Made by a program: the position numbers and the translations under genes. A stretch of 57,405 nucleotides of DNA from Streptococcus alactolyticus (GTDB lineage: Bacteria; Bacillota; Bacilli; Lactobacillales; Streptococcaceae). Every line of letters begins with the position of its first letter. Within the stretch, counting starts at the first letter, position 1. The stretch covers positions 1-57,405 of the forward strand of contig NZ_JAAXMT010000016.1 in assembly GCF_012277075.1 (NCBI RefSeq). The letters run 5' to 3'. The notes under the pieces are model-generated. The model worked only from the letters and a program-made list of their open reading frames with translations, did not search any database and had not been told where the DNA came from. Below, piece by piece: positions 23,971 through 32,296 of the stretch.

Positions 23971-25680
23971 CTAATCCTCACGTTCTGCCTTGCGTTCTTC
24001 AAATTCTTCTTGGGTCATCATAGAACCACCAAAGTTTGCAGACGACGCAAAAGCCGTGTAGCGACGTAGCCAGCCGCTTGAGATTTTTGATTTAAATGGT
24101 TTCAAATGTTTGCGACGTTCTGTCAAGGTTGCATCATCCACCAACAAATTCAAGGTACGATTTGTCAAATCAATGCTAATCTCATCATCATCTTCAATCA
24201 AAGCGATATTTCCACCTTCTGCTGCCTCTGGTGACACGTGTCCAATAGCAATACCACGAGTAGCTCCAGAAAAGCGACCATCTGTAATCAAGGCGACATC
24301 TTTACCCAAGCCACGCCCAACGATTTTAGAAGTTGGCGCCAGCATTTCAGGCATCCCTGGACCACCTTGAGGGCCTTCGTAGCGAATAACCACAACGTGA
24401 CCTTTTTTAACCGTGCCATTGTCAATCAATTCAAGGGCTTCATCTTGCGAGTCACAACAAATAGCTTTGCCTCGAAAAGTCTTAACAGATGGATCAACCC
24501 CACCAACCTTTATAACGGCACCATCTTGAGCAATATTACCATAAAGGATAGACAAGCCACCTACTGGCGAAATAGGATTTTCAATCGAATGAATGACTTC
24601 CTCGTTCTTGATTTCAGCACCAGCAACATTTTCTTTTAAGGTTTTACCAGTCACAGTGATGCGATCCCCTTTAATCGTTCCTTTCTTAATCAACTGGTTA
24701 ATAATAGCTGAAATACCACCTGCTTCTTGCACATCGTGCATGGTGTAAACACTTGATGGGGCAATTTTAGACAGATAAGGTGTCTTCTTGGCGATTTCAT
24801 TGATGTCTTTCAAGTCGTAATCAATACCTGCTTCACGCGCAATAGCCAAGGTATGAAGAACGGTATTGGTTGAGCCCCCCATGGCCATATCCAGTGCAAA
24901 AGCGTCGTCAATAGCTTCCTTGGTCACGATATCACGCGGACGCACATTATTTTTAACATTGTCCATCAAATGTTTAGCTGCTTGACGCACCAATTCACGA
25001 CGTTGGTCAGACACTGCCAAAACAGTTCCATTTCCAGGAAGAGCAAGCCCCAACACTTCCATTAGAGAATTCATCGAATTTGCCGTAAACATTCCTGCAC
25101 AAGAACCACAAGTTGGACAAGCATTTTGCTCCAAATAATCCAATTCTTTTTTGGTCATATCGCCAGCTTGATAGGTTCCTACAGCTTCAAACAAGCTTGA
25201 CAAGGTCGCTTGATGCCCTGTCATATCAACACCGCCCTTCATCGGACCACCCGAACAAAAGACCGCTGGCACATTGGTTCTAAGAGAAGCCAAAATCATA
25301 CCTGGCGTGATTTTATCACAGTTTGGAATGTAGAAAACACCATCAAACCAGTGGGCATTGATAACCGTTTCAGCAGCATCCGCGATAATTTCACGAGAAG
25401 GAAGGCTATAGCGCATCCCAATATGCCCCATAGCAATCCCGTCATCAACACCAATGGTGTTAAATTCAAAAGGAATACCACCCATTTCACGGATAGCTTC
25501 CTTGGCAACATCTGCCAATTCACGCAAATGCACGTGCCCAGGAACAATGTCAATGTAAGAATTGCAAATGGCAATAAATGGCTTTTGCATATCTTTAGCT
25601 GATTTTACTTGCCCGGTTGCATAAAGAAGACCACGGGCTGGTGCTTTATCCACACCTACCTTAATCATGTCACTTCTCAT
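23971..25680 (-). CDS. ilvD: dihydroxy-acid dehydratase
   Basis: 569 aa Fe-S enzyme for the third common step of branched-chain amino acid synthesis. The cluster-binding cysteines lie in [21 protein letters not shown] and [17 protein letters not shown]. The length is normal. It is transcribed before ilvBNC with its own promoter and a CodY box. I see no strong terminator between ilvD and ilvB. Confidence 0.95.
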   Translation of the reverse strand: MRSDMIKVGVDKAPARGLLYATGQVKSAKDMQKPFIAICNSYIDIVPGHVHLRELADVAKEAIREMGGIPFEFNTIGVDDGIAMGHIGMRYSLPSREIIADAAETVINAHWFDGVFYIPNCDKITPGMILASLRTNVPAVFCSGGPMKGGVDMTGHQATLSSLFEAVGTYQAGDMTKKELDYLEQNACPTCGSCAGMFTANSMNSLMEVLGLALPGNGTVLAVSDQRRELVRQAAKHLMDNVKNNVRPRDIVTKEAIDDAFALDMAMGGSTNTVLHTLAIAREAGIDYDLKDINEIAKKTPYLSKIAPSSVYTMHDVQEAGGISAIINQLIKKGTIKGDRITVTGKTLKENVAGAEIKNEEVIHSIENPISPVGGLSILYGNIAQDGAVIKVGGVDPSVKTFRGKAICCDSQDEALELIDNGTVKKGHVVVIRYEGPQGGPGMPEMLAPTSKIVGRGLGKDVALITDGRFSGATRGIAIGHVSPEAAEGGNIALIEDDDEISIDLTNRTLNLLVDDATLTERRKHLKPFKSKISSGWLRRYTAFASSANFGGSMMTQEEFEERKAERED

Positions 25681-25713
25681 CTGTTTTCTCCAATCCTTTA
25701 AATCTTACAATCC

Positions 25714-25741
25714 ATGTTAACATTTTATAAAATAAAGTCAA
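25714..25741 (-). promoter_or_regulatory. ilvD promoter
   Basis: TTGACT (25736-25741), 16-nt spacer, TAACAT (25714-25719), 33 nt before the ATG. Confidence 0.55.
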
Positions 25742-25744
25742 GGG

Positions 25745-25759
25745 AATATTCAGAAAATT
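25745..25759. promoter_or_regulatory. CodY box before ilvD
   Basis: AATATTCAGAAAATT matches the CodY motif at 14 of 15 positions. It sits directly upstream of the -35 hexamer. Confidence 0.7.
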
Positions 25760-25807
25760 TTGCTTGTTTTAAATTTTCTTTTTTATTAGATTTTGGTATT
25801 TAGACAC

Positions 25808-25838
25808 AAAAAAAGAAAGCAACGAAATGCTTCCTTTT
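25808..25838 (-). terminator. fakA terminator
   Basis: An 11-bp stem with one G-U pair (25828-25838 with 25811-25821), 6-nt loop, then a T-run on the minus strand. It lies 20 nt past the fakA stop. Confidence 0.85.
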
Positions 25839-25857
25839 ATCCATTTATCAAATAAGC

Positions 25858-27525
25858 TTATTCAACGCTCATCAAGTATGGGTAAACGGGTTGTTTACCG
25901 TCATGAATTTCAACTTCGATATCTTCGTATGTTGATTCAAGGTAATCAGCTATTTCTTCAGCTAAGTCTTGGCTACCATCTTCACCGACATAAATCGTAA
26001 TGATTTCGCTATCTTCATCAATCATTTTAGCAAATGTGGCTTTCAAAGTAGCTGTCACATCTGGATTTGACACTACAATTTTACCGTCAACCATACCAAG
26101 ATTGTCGTCTTTATGGATTTCAAGACCATCGATAGACGTGTCACGAACAGCAAGAGTCACACTACCACTAACAACATCTGAAAGGCTAGCAGTCATAGCT
26201 GCCACATTTTCCTCTAGAGATTGTTCAGGGTTAAAGGCTAATAAGCTAGTGAAACCTTGTGGCACTGTGCGTGTTTCAACAACAGCTGCTGGAATTTCAG
26301 CCACTTCAGCTGCTGATTGTGCCGCCATGAAGATATTTTTGTTATTTGGCAAGATAATCACGTTTTTCGCGTTAACCGCATCAATAGCTTTGACAATGTC
26401 TTCTGTTGATGGGTTCATGGTTTGTCCTCCAGAAATCACATAGTCAACACCTTGTGATTTGAAGATTTCTGCCAAACCGTCTCCTGCTACAACAGCCACA
26501 ATAGCAAAGTCTTTTTCTTCTTGCTTAGCAGCAACTTGTTGTTCTTCTTTTTCTAAAACGGCATCGTGTTGGTTACGCATATTATCCACTTTGACCTTAA
26601 CAAGAGAACCGTATTTCAACCCTTCTTGCAAGACAAGACCTGGGTCTTCCGTGTGAACGTGAACTTTAACAATTTCATCGTCATTGACCACAAGAAGAGA
26701 ATCTCCCAAGCCACTCAAATAAGCTTGGAATTCTTCATAGTTAAATTCTTTCACATAAGTTGGACCTTGTTTAAGAGCCACCATGATTTCTGTACAATAA
26801 CCAAATTGGATGTCTTCAGTCGCCACGTGTCCTGCAACAGACTTGTGGTGCTCTGCATTAATCATTTCGGTCATTGTTGCTGGTGTTGCCTTAAAGTCCT
26901 CAGACGCGATGTAGTCGCCTGTTAAAGCTGATAAGAAACCTTCATAGATAAAGACAAGACCTTGACCACCAGAATCCACTACGCCAACTTCCTTCAAGAC
27001 AGGAAGCATTTCTGGGGTTTTAGCCAAGGCGCGTTTGGCACCATCAACGGCTGCACGCATAACTTCAACCGCATCATCTGTTTCTTCAGATTTTTTAAGA
27101 GCGGCAGTTGCAGCACCACGAGAAACTGTCAAAATCGTTCCTTCAACAGGTTTCATAACGGCTTTGTAAGCCACTTCAACACCAGATTGGAAGGCGTGTG
27201 CTAGGTCTTGACCAGTTAACTCTTCTTTATCTTTAATCGCTTGTCCGAAACCACGGAACAATTGTGATGTGATAACGCCAGAGTTCCCACGCGCACCCAT
27301 CAAAAGCCCTTTAGATAAAATCTGTCCGACTTCTCCAACGGTAGTTGCTGGTTTATCTGCAACTTCTTTGGCACCATTTTCAATCGTCATTCCCATGTTT
27401 GTCCCTGTGTCCCCGTCTGGAACAGGAAAAACATTGAGAGAGTTTACATATTCTACTTGATTTCCAAGACGTGTGCTAGCAGCCTGAACCATCTCTTGGA
27501 ATAAACTGGTTGTAATATTTGACAC
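25858..27525 (-). CDS. fakA: fatty acid kinase catalytic subunit FakA (DAK2/DegV-partner protein)
   Basis: 555 aa. The N-terminal Dak2 kinase domain (~1-200) has the Mg/ATP motif PDGDTGTNMG near residue 37 and HVHTEDPG further on. A middle domain and C-terminal DegV-like domain follow. It phosphorylates fatty acids held by FakB proteins at the cytoplasmic side of the membrane. GTG start overlaps the stop of the upstream Asp23-family gene (TAGTG). Confidence 0.9.
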   Translation of the reverse strand: MSNITTSLFQEMVQAASTRLGNQVEYVNSLNVFPVPDGDTGTNMGMTIENGAKEVADKPATTVGEVGQILSKGLLMGARGNSGVITSQLFRGFGQAIKDKEELTGQDLAHAFQSGVEVAYKAVMKPVEGTILTVSRGAATAALKKSEETDDAVEVMRAAVDGAKRALAKTPEMLPVLKEVGVVDSGGQGLVFIYEGFLSALTGDYIASEDFKATPATMTEMINAEHHKSVAGHVATEDIQFGYCTEIMVALKQGPTYVKEFNYEEFQAYLSGLGDSLLVVNDDEIVKVHVHTEDPGLVLQEGLKYGSLVKVKVDNMRNQHDAVLEKEEQQVAAKQEEKDFAIVAVVAGDGLAEIFKSQGVDYVISGGQTMNPSTEDIVKAIDAVNAKNVIILPNNKNIFMAAQSAAEVAEIPAAVVETRTVPQGFTSLLAFNPEQSLEENVAAMTASLSDVVSGSVTLAVRDTSIDGLEIHKDDNLGMVDGKIVVSNPDVTATLKATFAKMIDEDSEIITIYVGEDGSQDLAEEIADYLESTYEDIEVEIHDGKQPVYPYLMSVE

Positions 27526-27890
27526 TAATCTTCTCCTGCAACTTTAATATTTTGTACGTAAACATTCACCGTATCTGCTGAAAGCCCCAATTGGTTTTCA
27601 AGGTTAAACTTAACTCGTTCTTGAATGTTCTTTGATACTTCAGAAATTTTGACACCATAAGACATCACGGTATAGACATCTACTGAAATACCACTGTCTG
27701 TTGATTTGACAACAACACCTTTTGCGTAGTTTTCCTTGCGTAGAAGTGCTTGAAAATTATCTTTAAGGGCACTTTTACTTGCCATACCAACAACACCAAA
27801 AATTTCTGTTGCGGAACCACCAACGACCGTTGCAATCACATCGTCGGATAACTCAATTTGACCATCTTTTGTATTAATTTTCACAGTCAT
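27525..27890 (-). CDS. Asp23/Gls24 family protein (YloU type)
   Basis: 121 aa. A single Asp23 domain (residues ~10-110; IATVVGGSATEIFGVVGMASK, VKFNLENQLGLSADTVNVYVQNI). Constantly found upstream of fakA in Firmicutes, function not established. I use the ATG at 27890, with GAGG 8 nt upstream. A GTG two codons earlier is less likely. A second Asp23-domain protein is encoded in the island at 33061-33618. Confidence 0.9.
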   Translation of the reverse strand: MTVKINTKDGQIELSDDVIATVVGGSATEIFGVVGMASKSALKDNFQALLRKENYAKGVVVKSTDSGISVDVYTVMSYGVKISEVSKNIQERVKFNLENQLGLSADTVNVYVQNIKVAGED

Positions 27891-27920
27891 ATTCACTACC
27901 TCAAAAGTTTTTATCAGTTT

Positions 27921-27949
27921 ATTCTACCATATATCAGCCGTCTTGTAAA
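27921..27949 (-). promoter_or_regulatory. promoter of the Asp23-fakA pair
   Basis: TTTACA (27944-27949), 17-nt spacer, TAGAAT (27921-27926). Confidence 0.7.
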
Positions 27950-28046
27950 AAATAAGCAAGAATAATTAGGGATAAAAAGCGAGAAAATCCCTTTTTGCCA
28001 CATTTAAGCCTTTTCAGCGTCAAATAGCGACTCAATTTCTCGCTTA

Positions 28047-28081
28047 TAAAAAAAGAGGACAAACACCAAGCGATGTTTGTC
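28047..28081 (-). terminator. rpmB terminator
   Basis: A 10-bp stem with one G-U pair (28072-28081 with 28058-28067) and 4-nt loop, followed by T-rich DNA on the minus strand. Confidence 0.85.
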
Positions 28082-28102
28082 TATACTGTTTCATTTATAC
28101 GC

Positions 28103-28291
28103 TTATACGCGTTCTACTTTACCAGATTTAAGCGCACGTGCTGAAACCCAAACTTTTTTAGGTTTTCCATCAACAAGAATAGTTACTTTTTGAAGATTTG
28201 GTTTAACTGCACGTTTTGTTTTACGCATTGAGTGAGAGCGATTGTTTCCTGATACAGTTTTACGCCCTGTAAAATAACAAACCTTAGCCAT
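28103..28291 (-). CDS. rpmB: 50S ribosomal protein L28
   Basis: 62 aa. The family features [22 protein letters not shown] and the basic C-terminus [16 protein letters not shown] are clear. GGAGGAAG precedes the ATG. A short hairpin (GGTG/CACC) lies in the leader near 28320. Confidence 0.95.
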   Translation of the reverse strand: MAKVCYFTGRKTVSGNNRSHSMRKTKRAVKPNLQKVTILVDGKPKKVWVSARALKSGKVERV

Positions 28292-28345
28292 ATTATCTGC
28301 TTCCTCCTACTTAGATTATAGGTGCTTTACACCACATACCATAAA

Positions 28346-28374
28346 ATGATAACATATCTGGACTCATTTCGCAA
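28346..28374 (-). promoter_or_regulatory. rpmB promoter candidate
   Basis: TTGCGA (28369-28374), 17-nt spacer, TATCAT (28346-28351). An alternative TATAAT closer to the gene lacks a -35. Confidence 0.4.
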
Positions 28375-28419
28375 CTATTTTAGACAATAAAATCTATTTT
28401 TAAGCATTTCTACCCATGA

Positions 28420-28445
28420 GAAAACCCATAGAAAATCTTCTATGG
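28420..28445 (-). terminator. terminator of tRNA-Thr
   Basis: An 8-bp perfect stem (28426-28433 with 28438-28445), 4-nt loop, then GTTTTC on the minus strand. Confidence 0.6.
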
Positions 28446-28479
28446 ATTTGTCTAACTGTTATCATGATTAGCATTTCCA

Positions 28480-28552
<73 letters not shown>

Positions 28553-28562
28553 TAACGTGGAA

Positions 28563-28590
28563 ATTATATCACTTTGATGACATTTGTCAA
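28563..28590 (-). promoter_or_regulatory. tRNA-Thr promoter
   Basis: TTGACA (28585-28590), 16-nt spacer, TGA plus TATAAT (28563-28568): near-consensus with an extended -10. Confidence 0.85.
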
Positions 28591-28615
28591 CACTTTTTAG
28601 CCTTTTCTGACAAAC

Positions 28616-28647
28616 AAAAAAAGAAAGAGTTATAGAACTCCTTCTTT
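28616..28647 (-). terminator. orphan terminator, probably the original fba terminator
   Basis: A 12-bp stem with one G-U pair (28636-28647 with 28620-28631), loop CTAT, then a T-run on the minus strand. No intact gene precedes it. It lies 16 nt outside the left copy of the 24-bp fba repeat, where the fba terminator would be before insertion of the island. Confidence 0.75.
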
Positions 28648-28663
28648 CTTTAAAACTCAATCA

Positions 28664-28687
28664 CTAATTAAGCTTTGTTTGCTGAAC
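28664..28687. repeat. left attachment site (attL), copy of the fba 3' end
   Basis: 24 bp identical to 37560-37583, same orientation. The sequence is the last codons and stop of fba plus 4 nt. It is disconnected from any fba reading frame here. Confidence 0.8.
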
Positions 28688-28858
28688 ATAGTTGATTTAT
28701 TCGCCATACTTCCCATTACACCATAAAATGCTATATTTAAGATTTTAAACAACCACATTAATAGGAAGAGAACTTCATTATTTCTCTTAGTACTATAAAA
28801 AGTGTGTCTAATTTGAGGCAAAATATTAAATTAAATTTGCCTCAAATCGTAAGACCTG
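28681..28858. repeat. left copy of a duplicated ~180-bp segment
   Basis: Aligns without gaps to 35143-35320 at about 90% identity by eye (15 mismatches in ~178). It contains a perfect 11-bp inverted repeat (28812-28822 with 28836-28846) that is damaged in the right copy. It starts at the inner edge of attL. The minus strand has a short reading frame here, but most differences between the copies change the amino acid, so I do not call a gene. Confidence 0.75.
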
Positions 28859-29030
28859 GTTTGAACAACTTTTGTTTGACTAAATTTCAAAAGTCTTTAA
28901 TATCAAACATTTCTACGCTTTTCTGAAAGTGTTATTTCAATCAATTTCAACTAATTTTATCTGAATGGTGTGAATTTTACCCCAAAATTACAAAGAATTG
29001 AGCTGATAAATACTAAAAGTTCACACCGTT
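28851..29030. repeat. continuation of the duplicated segment, diverged
   Basis: Non-coding A/T-rich DNA. From the shared AAGACCTGGTTTGA onward it resembles 35880-36015 at lower identity. The right copy is therefore split by the stretch that holds the Dam fragment. An 8-bp inverted repeat (28967-28974 with 29020-29027) encloses 45 nt. Confidence 0.5.
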
Positions 29031-29037
29031 AGTTAAA

Positions 29038-29493
29038 TTATTTTTTGTTACGTACGTTTTTCTTAGATGATAGACCTCCTAATTTATTTCTTATAACATT
29101 TGAACAAACCTCCGTTAGAGGTTCCCCTATTGCCTCCTTGTAATTAAATCCCAATAATTGCATAGTCTTTAAAGTATCCTTGTTAAGTAAAGCAACTAAT
29201 TATTTCATTGAATCTTCTTTCCCATCTTCAACACTAGTAAATGAAGATAGTAGAGAAATAACCCGTTCTAAAGTATTGTGCAAATACTCAATATCTTTAT
29301 CATCAATATGTACTTTTTCATATTCTTCTTTATATGCCTGAGCAATTCTGATTGCCTGTTCTCGTTTCGAAAGCAACTCATTTACAATTTCATCATAAGT
29401 GTTTCGTAATTTATCGGCATTACGTTTTTCCTTTAATGATTGAATTTTACTACTCACTAGTATTGTGGTTACTTTAAATGTTAGAGTTCCCAA
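29038..29493 (-). pseudogene. hypothetical protein gene interrupted by a stop codon
   Basis: A 97-codon frame from 29493 stops at TAA (29200-29202), but the same frame stays open for another 53 codons and ends at 29038 with a basic tail (LSSKKNVRNKK). The whole would be about 151 aa, mostly helical and charged (QSLKEKRNADKLRNTYDEIV, coiled-coil-like). I do not recognise the family. The start is uncertain because no ribosome site is seen. Confidence 0.55.
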
Positions 29494-29587
29494 TGATTAT
29501 CTCGGATTATGATTTAGAAATAAAGCAGTCCGGACTTCCCATATACATTTTCCCGTAATCAGGTTATTTCTTAAAAAATACGTAACT

Positions 29588-29627
29588 ATAAAAAAGACTC
29601 GATGAAATATAATCATCAAGTCTTTTT
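29588..29627. terminator. terminator downstream of the oleate hydratase pseudogene
   Basis: Stem AAAAAGACT/AGTCTTTTT (29591-29599 with 29619-29627) plus a 5-bp inner stem after one mismatch. A and T runs on both sides make it bidirectional. Confidence 0.75.
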
Positions 29628-29724
29628 CAAAAATGAAAAACTTATTATATATCGAAATATGTCGCATTAATAATAATTTGCAACAGTTTTTGATAATTCA
29701 GAGAGTTTTAACAGCTACCACGTT

Positions 29725-31488
29725 TTATAGTAATTTACTCTCGGTAAGTAGCTCTTCGATAAACGTTCCCTTTATCTTCTTTTTTAGAACTACTTTAGCT
29801 AATTTAGGGATTCCTAAATTAGCCTCATCAATGGTTTTTTTATCTCCCATATAGTAGATGGCTTTAAGTAGTTCTCGAATATCATAAATAGAGCCATAAA
29901 CTTCAGGAACAGCGCGTTCAACTTCAAGTAAAGTATAGACAGATTCCATGGCTGTCCTAATTGAATATTCGGTAGTAAACACGGTGTCATTACTAGGTGA
30001 CTCTGCAAAATTACCAATAAAGGCTAAATTAACAGACCCTTTAGGAACAATATCTGGCCTATCACCCGCAACGCGGGGCATAAAGTATGATGTAATAAAT
30101 GGCATAAATACCGGAACGGTATTTATATTGTTTTGGTTAGACAATTGTTTGATTTTGGACTCAGGGACCCCAAGGTGATAAAGGAGTTCTTGCGTAATTT
30201 CTTCCCCAGAACTTTCTACAATGGTCTTATCAACAAAATTTCCTTTGGTATCTGAATATAGTCCATATATCCATACAATTGTTTCATTTTCCTTTTGTTC
30301 TTTGAAATGTGGCTGTCTGTGAACGGCAAAACTCATCAACCAGTTCGAATCGGTTATGGTAATGATTCCACCACTATTGATTTTGTGATCATGCAAATCA
30401 CGATTGGTTAGACGTTCAATGTAGGGGTCAATTTCTGGTGATTTTATAGTGGCTGTCGCTGACACGAACCAACTTTTTTCAGGTAGGTTATCATAGAATA
30501 CTTCTGGATGACCGAAATCATTAGATTGTTCTGCCAGATTCTTCCACAGTGACCAACTACCACCCAACTCTTTTGATATAGGAGCGGGTTTATCATGGCT
30601 CCCATATGTTGAACTTTCTGTAATAGAACCATTTGTAACGAATACAAGATCATCACGTGATAGGCTAACATCATCACCATCCTGGATCACGAGTTTTTTG
30701 GCAATTTTTTCGTCATTTTCAAAATCTACCACAACATTATTAACTTGTGTATCATAGATGAATTCGACATTATATGACTCTAAATACTTTATAATTGGTA
30801 GAACCATAGACTCATACTGATTGTACCTATTGAACTTTAGGGCGCTAAAATCAGGTAGTCCATCAATATGATGAATAAATCGCATCGTGTATCAACGCAT
30901 CTCAACTGCAGAATGCCACTTTTCAAAAGCAAACATAGTTGCCCAGTACATTCAAAAGTTACTTTCAAAGAACTCATTTGAGAAAAATTCCTCAATAGTC
31001 GTCTTACCCAGTTTTGACTCAGGGGTTAAAACTAAATCTATTAATTCTTTAGGTTTTTCGTCCAAAGTATACAGGCCATCCGTTGGGACGCGTTGTCCCC
31101 GGTTATAAATTAGGCGAGTATTAGATGAATTTGGATCATCTTTATCTAGTCAATAAAATTCATCTAAGTAAGAGGCATCTTCAATTTCTAAAGAAGGAAT
31201 TGATCGATACATGTCCCACATAGTTTCAAAATGATTTTCCATTTCTCGACCACCACGTGTCACAAAGCCGATATTGGCACGCTTTTCTCCATCTAACGAT
31301 CCACCCGGAGTAGGCAATTCCTCATATATATGAATTTTTTCCCCGGACATTTGTCCATCACGCACCAAGAAAACAGCGGTCGCCAATCCGGCCAGCCCTC
31401 CTCCAATAATATACGCTGATTTTTGATCCACATTTTTGGGCTTTCTTGGACGTGCAAAAGCTTCATAATTTCCGTTACTGTAATACAC
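29725..31488 (-). pseudogene. ohyA: oleate hydratase (myosin-cross-reactive antigen family) with three in-frame TGA codons
   Basis: The frame runs 587 codons, the full family length, without any frameshift. It contains TGA at 31150-31152 (where the family has Trp: DEFY-stop-LDKDDP), at 30952-30954 (Trp: SNF-stop-MYWATMFAFEKWH) and at 30892-30894 (probably Arg: EMR-stop-YTMRFIHH). The FAD-binding motif [17 protein letters not shown] and substrate-region motifs (YGSHDKPAP, NFAESPSNDTVFTTEYSIRT) are preserved. The intact enzyme adds water to the double bond of oleate/linoleate to give hydroxy fatty acids. It should not make full-length protein with the standard code. Confidence 0.88.
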
Positions 31489-31537
31489 AAATGGGCCTCC
31501 TTTGTATAGACACTAAATAAACATCCTTCTTAACTTG

Positions 31538-31610
31538 ATTATAGGCTTTTCATTACTTCTTATAAAGAAAACCCTTTCGAAACTATTAGACAAATCAACA
31601 CATTTGTCTA
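31538..31610 (-). promoter_or_regulatory. oleate hydratase promoter and upstream operator-like palindrome
   Basis: TATAAT (31538-31543) lies about 50 nt before the start, with a weak TTTATA -35. Upstream, TAGACAAAT (31587-31595) and ATTTGTCTA (31602-31610) form a perfect 9-bp inverted repeat with a 6-nt spacer. This resembles a dimeric regulator site. No regulator gene is adjacent. Confidence 0.55.
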
Positions 31611-31655
31611 TTGTACTAAAGGCAAATCATTAGACACAAAATGAGTTATATTTTT

Positions 31656-31705
31656 GGTTCTGTTGCAAAGTTTTAAATCTACTATCAAATAAGGTAGAAT
31701 AAATG
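31656..31705. mobile_element. solo end of an IS6-family element (IS1216/ISS1 type)
   Basis: Starts with GGTTCTGTTGCAAAGTTT, the terminal inverted repeat of IS1216/ISS1-type elements, and continues for about 30 nt as in such elements. No transposase follows, so only the end remains. Confidence 0.75.
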
Positions 31706-31769
31706 AAGAGTATTTACAAAACTGTTCAAAAAATAACAAGAATCGTATCAGAAATATACTTGTAAATAT

Positions 31770-31784
31770 ATGCAATCGATTGCA
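31770..31784. promoter_or_regulatory. cre-like palindrome upstream of the stress operon
   Basis: ATGCAATCGATTGCA matches the cre pattern WTGNAANCGNWNNCW at every fixed position, and its core is a perfect 14-bp palindrome. It could bind CcpA or another LacI-family regulator. It is 50 nt upstream of the -35. Confidence 0.55.
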
Positions 31785-31813
31785 AAACGATTAACAGATT
31801 TCATTCTATTTTT

Positions 31814-31828
31814 TTGTAAGCGCGATCA
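31814..31828. promoter_or_regulatory. second cre-like site next to the -35
   Basis: TTGTAAGCGCGATCA matches the cre pattern with one mismatch. It ends 6 nt before the -35, a position where CcpA can activate rather than repress. Confidence 0.45.
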
Positions 31829-31834
31829 TTTTAT

Positions 31835-31863
31835 TTGACTTATCATTTTTATTAACCTATACT
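31835..31863 (+). promoter_or_regulatory. promoter of the gls24 stress operon
   Basis: TTGACT (31835-31840), 17-nt spacer, TATACT (31858-31863), 138 nt before the first gene. Confidence 0.75.
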
Positions 31864-31870
31864 ATATATA

Positions 31871-31970
31871 TATTAATCTTATGTTAATCTTATGATTGTT
31901 AAGATTAATATAAAAAATACTTTAGCTAAAATATAACTCTTTAGATTATTTGATTTTCCAGATAATCTAA
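31871..31970 (+). repeat. leader of the stress operon with direct and inverted repeats
   Basis: TTAATCTTA occurs near 31873-31881 and at 31884-31892 (direct), and as TAAGATTAA at 31900-31908 (inverted, 7-nt spacer). Further on, TTAGATTAT (31941-31949) pairs with ATAATCTAA (31962-31970). These may be regulator sites or an mRNA leader structure. No known motif is recognised. Confidence 0.5.
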
Positions 31971-32000
31971 CTTTCCACAATTTAGAAAGGGGAGGACATT

Positions 32001-32240
32001 ATGCTTTGGGCTATTATCGTAGGAGGACTTATCGGTCTTATTGCAGGTGGAATCACTAAAAAGGGAGATTCCATGGGAATAATCGCTAATATCTTTGCAG
32101 GTTTAGTCGGTTCATCTGTTGGACAATCACTTTTCGGTGCATGGGGACCTAGTCTAGCTGGAATGGCATTAATTCCATCAATCTTAGGAGCGGTTATTGT
32201 TGTTTCAGTAGTATCATTTTTCCTAGGGAAAAAAGATTGA
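32001..32240 (+). CDS. GlsB/YeaQ/YmgE family stress response membrane protein
   Basis: 79 aa, almost wholly hydrophobic, about three membrane helices with the glycine-rich motifs GGLIGLIAGGITKKG and IFAGLVGSSVGQ typical of the transglycosylase-associated/GlsB family. GGGGAGG lies upstream of the ATG. First gene of the stress operon, which continues with an amaP-like gene. Such operons respond to envelope stress in enterococci and staphylococci. Confidence 0.88.
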   Translation: MLWAIIVGGLIGLIAGGITKKGDSMGIIANIFAGLVGSSVGQSLFGAWGPSLAGMALIPSILGAVIVVSVVSFFLGKKD

Positions 32241-32296
32241 ACTTGAACCTTTCTTGACAGGAATAGATTCAAATTCTATTGATGAAAGGATTCAAT

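Noticed and set aside
27525..27890. The fakA-linked Asp23 gene as part of the stress operon duplication
   Set aside because: It is a different subtype (single domain, YloU-like), in conserved linkage with fakA. The similarity to the island gls24 is family-level only.
28812..28846. Perfect 11-bp palindrome as a CRISPR repeat or terminator
   Set aside because: It occurs once in intact form, has no spacers, and has no T-run on either side. It is part of the duplicated segment.
28689..28860. A short minus-strand protein (FNILPQI...VLFLLMWLFKILNIAFYG) in the duplicated segment
   Set aside because: Most differences between the two copies change the amino acid, stops bound it closely, and no ribosome site is visible.
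29725..31488. Reassignment of TGA to tryptophan or programmed read-through in the oleate hydratase frame
   Set aside because: Two TGAs sit at Trp positions, but the third is at a probable Arg position, and housekeeping genes in the window end with TGA normally. Point mutation in a pseudogene is simpler.
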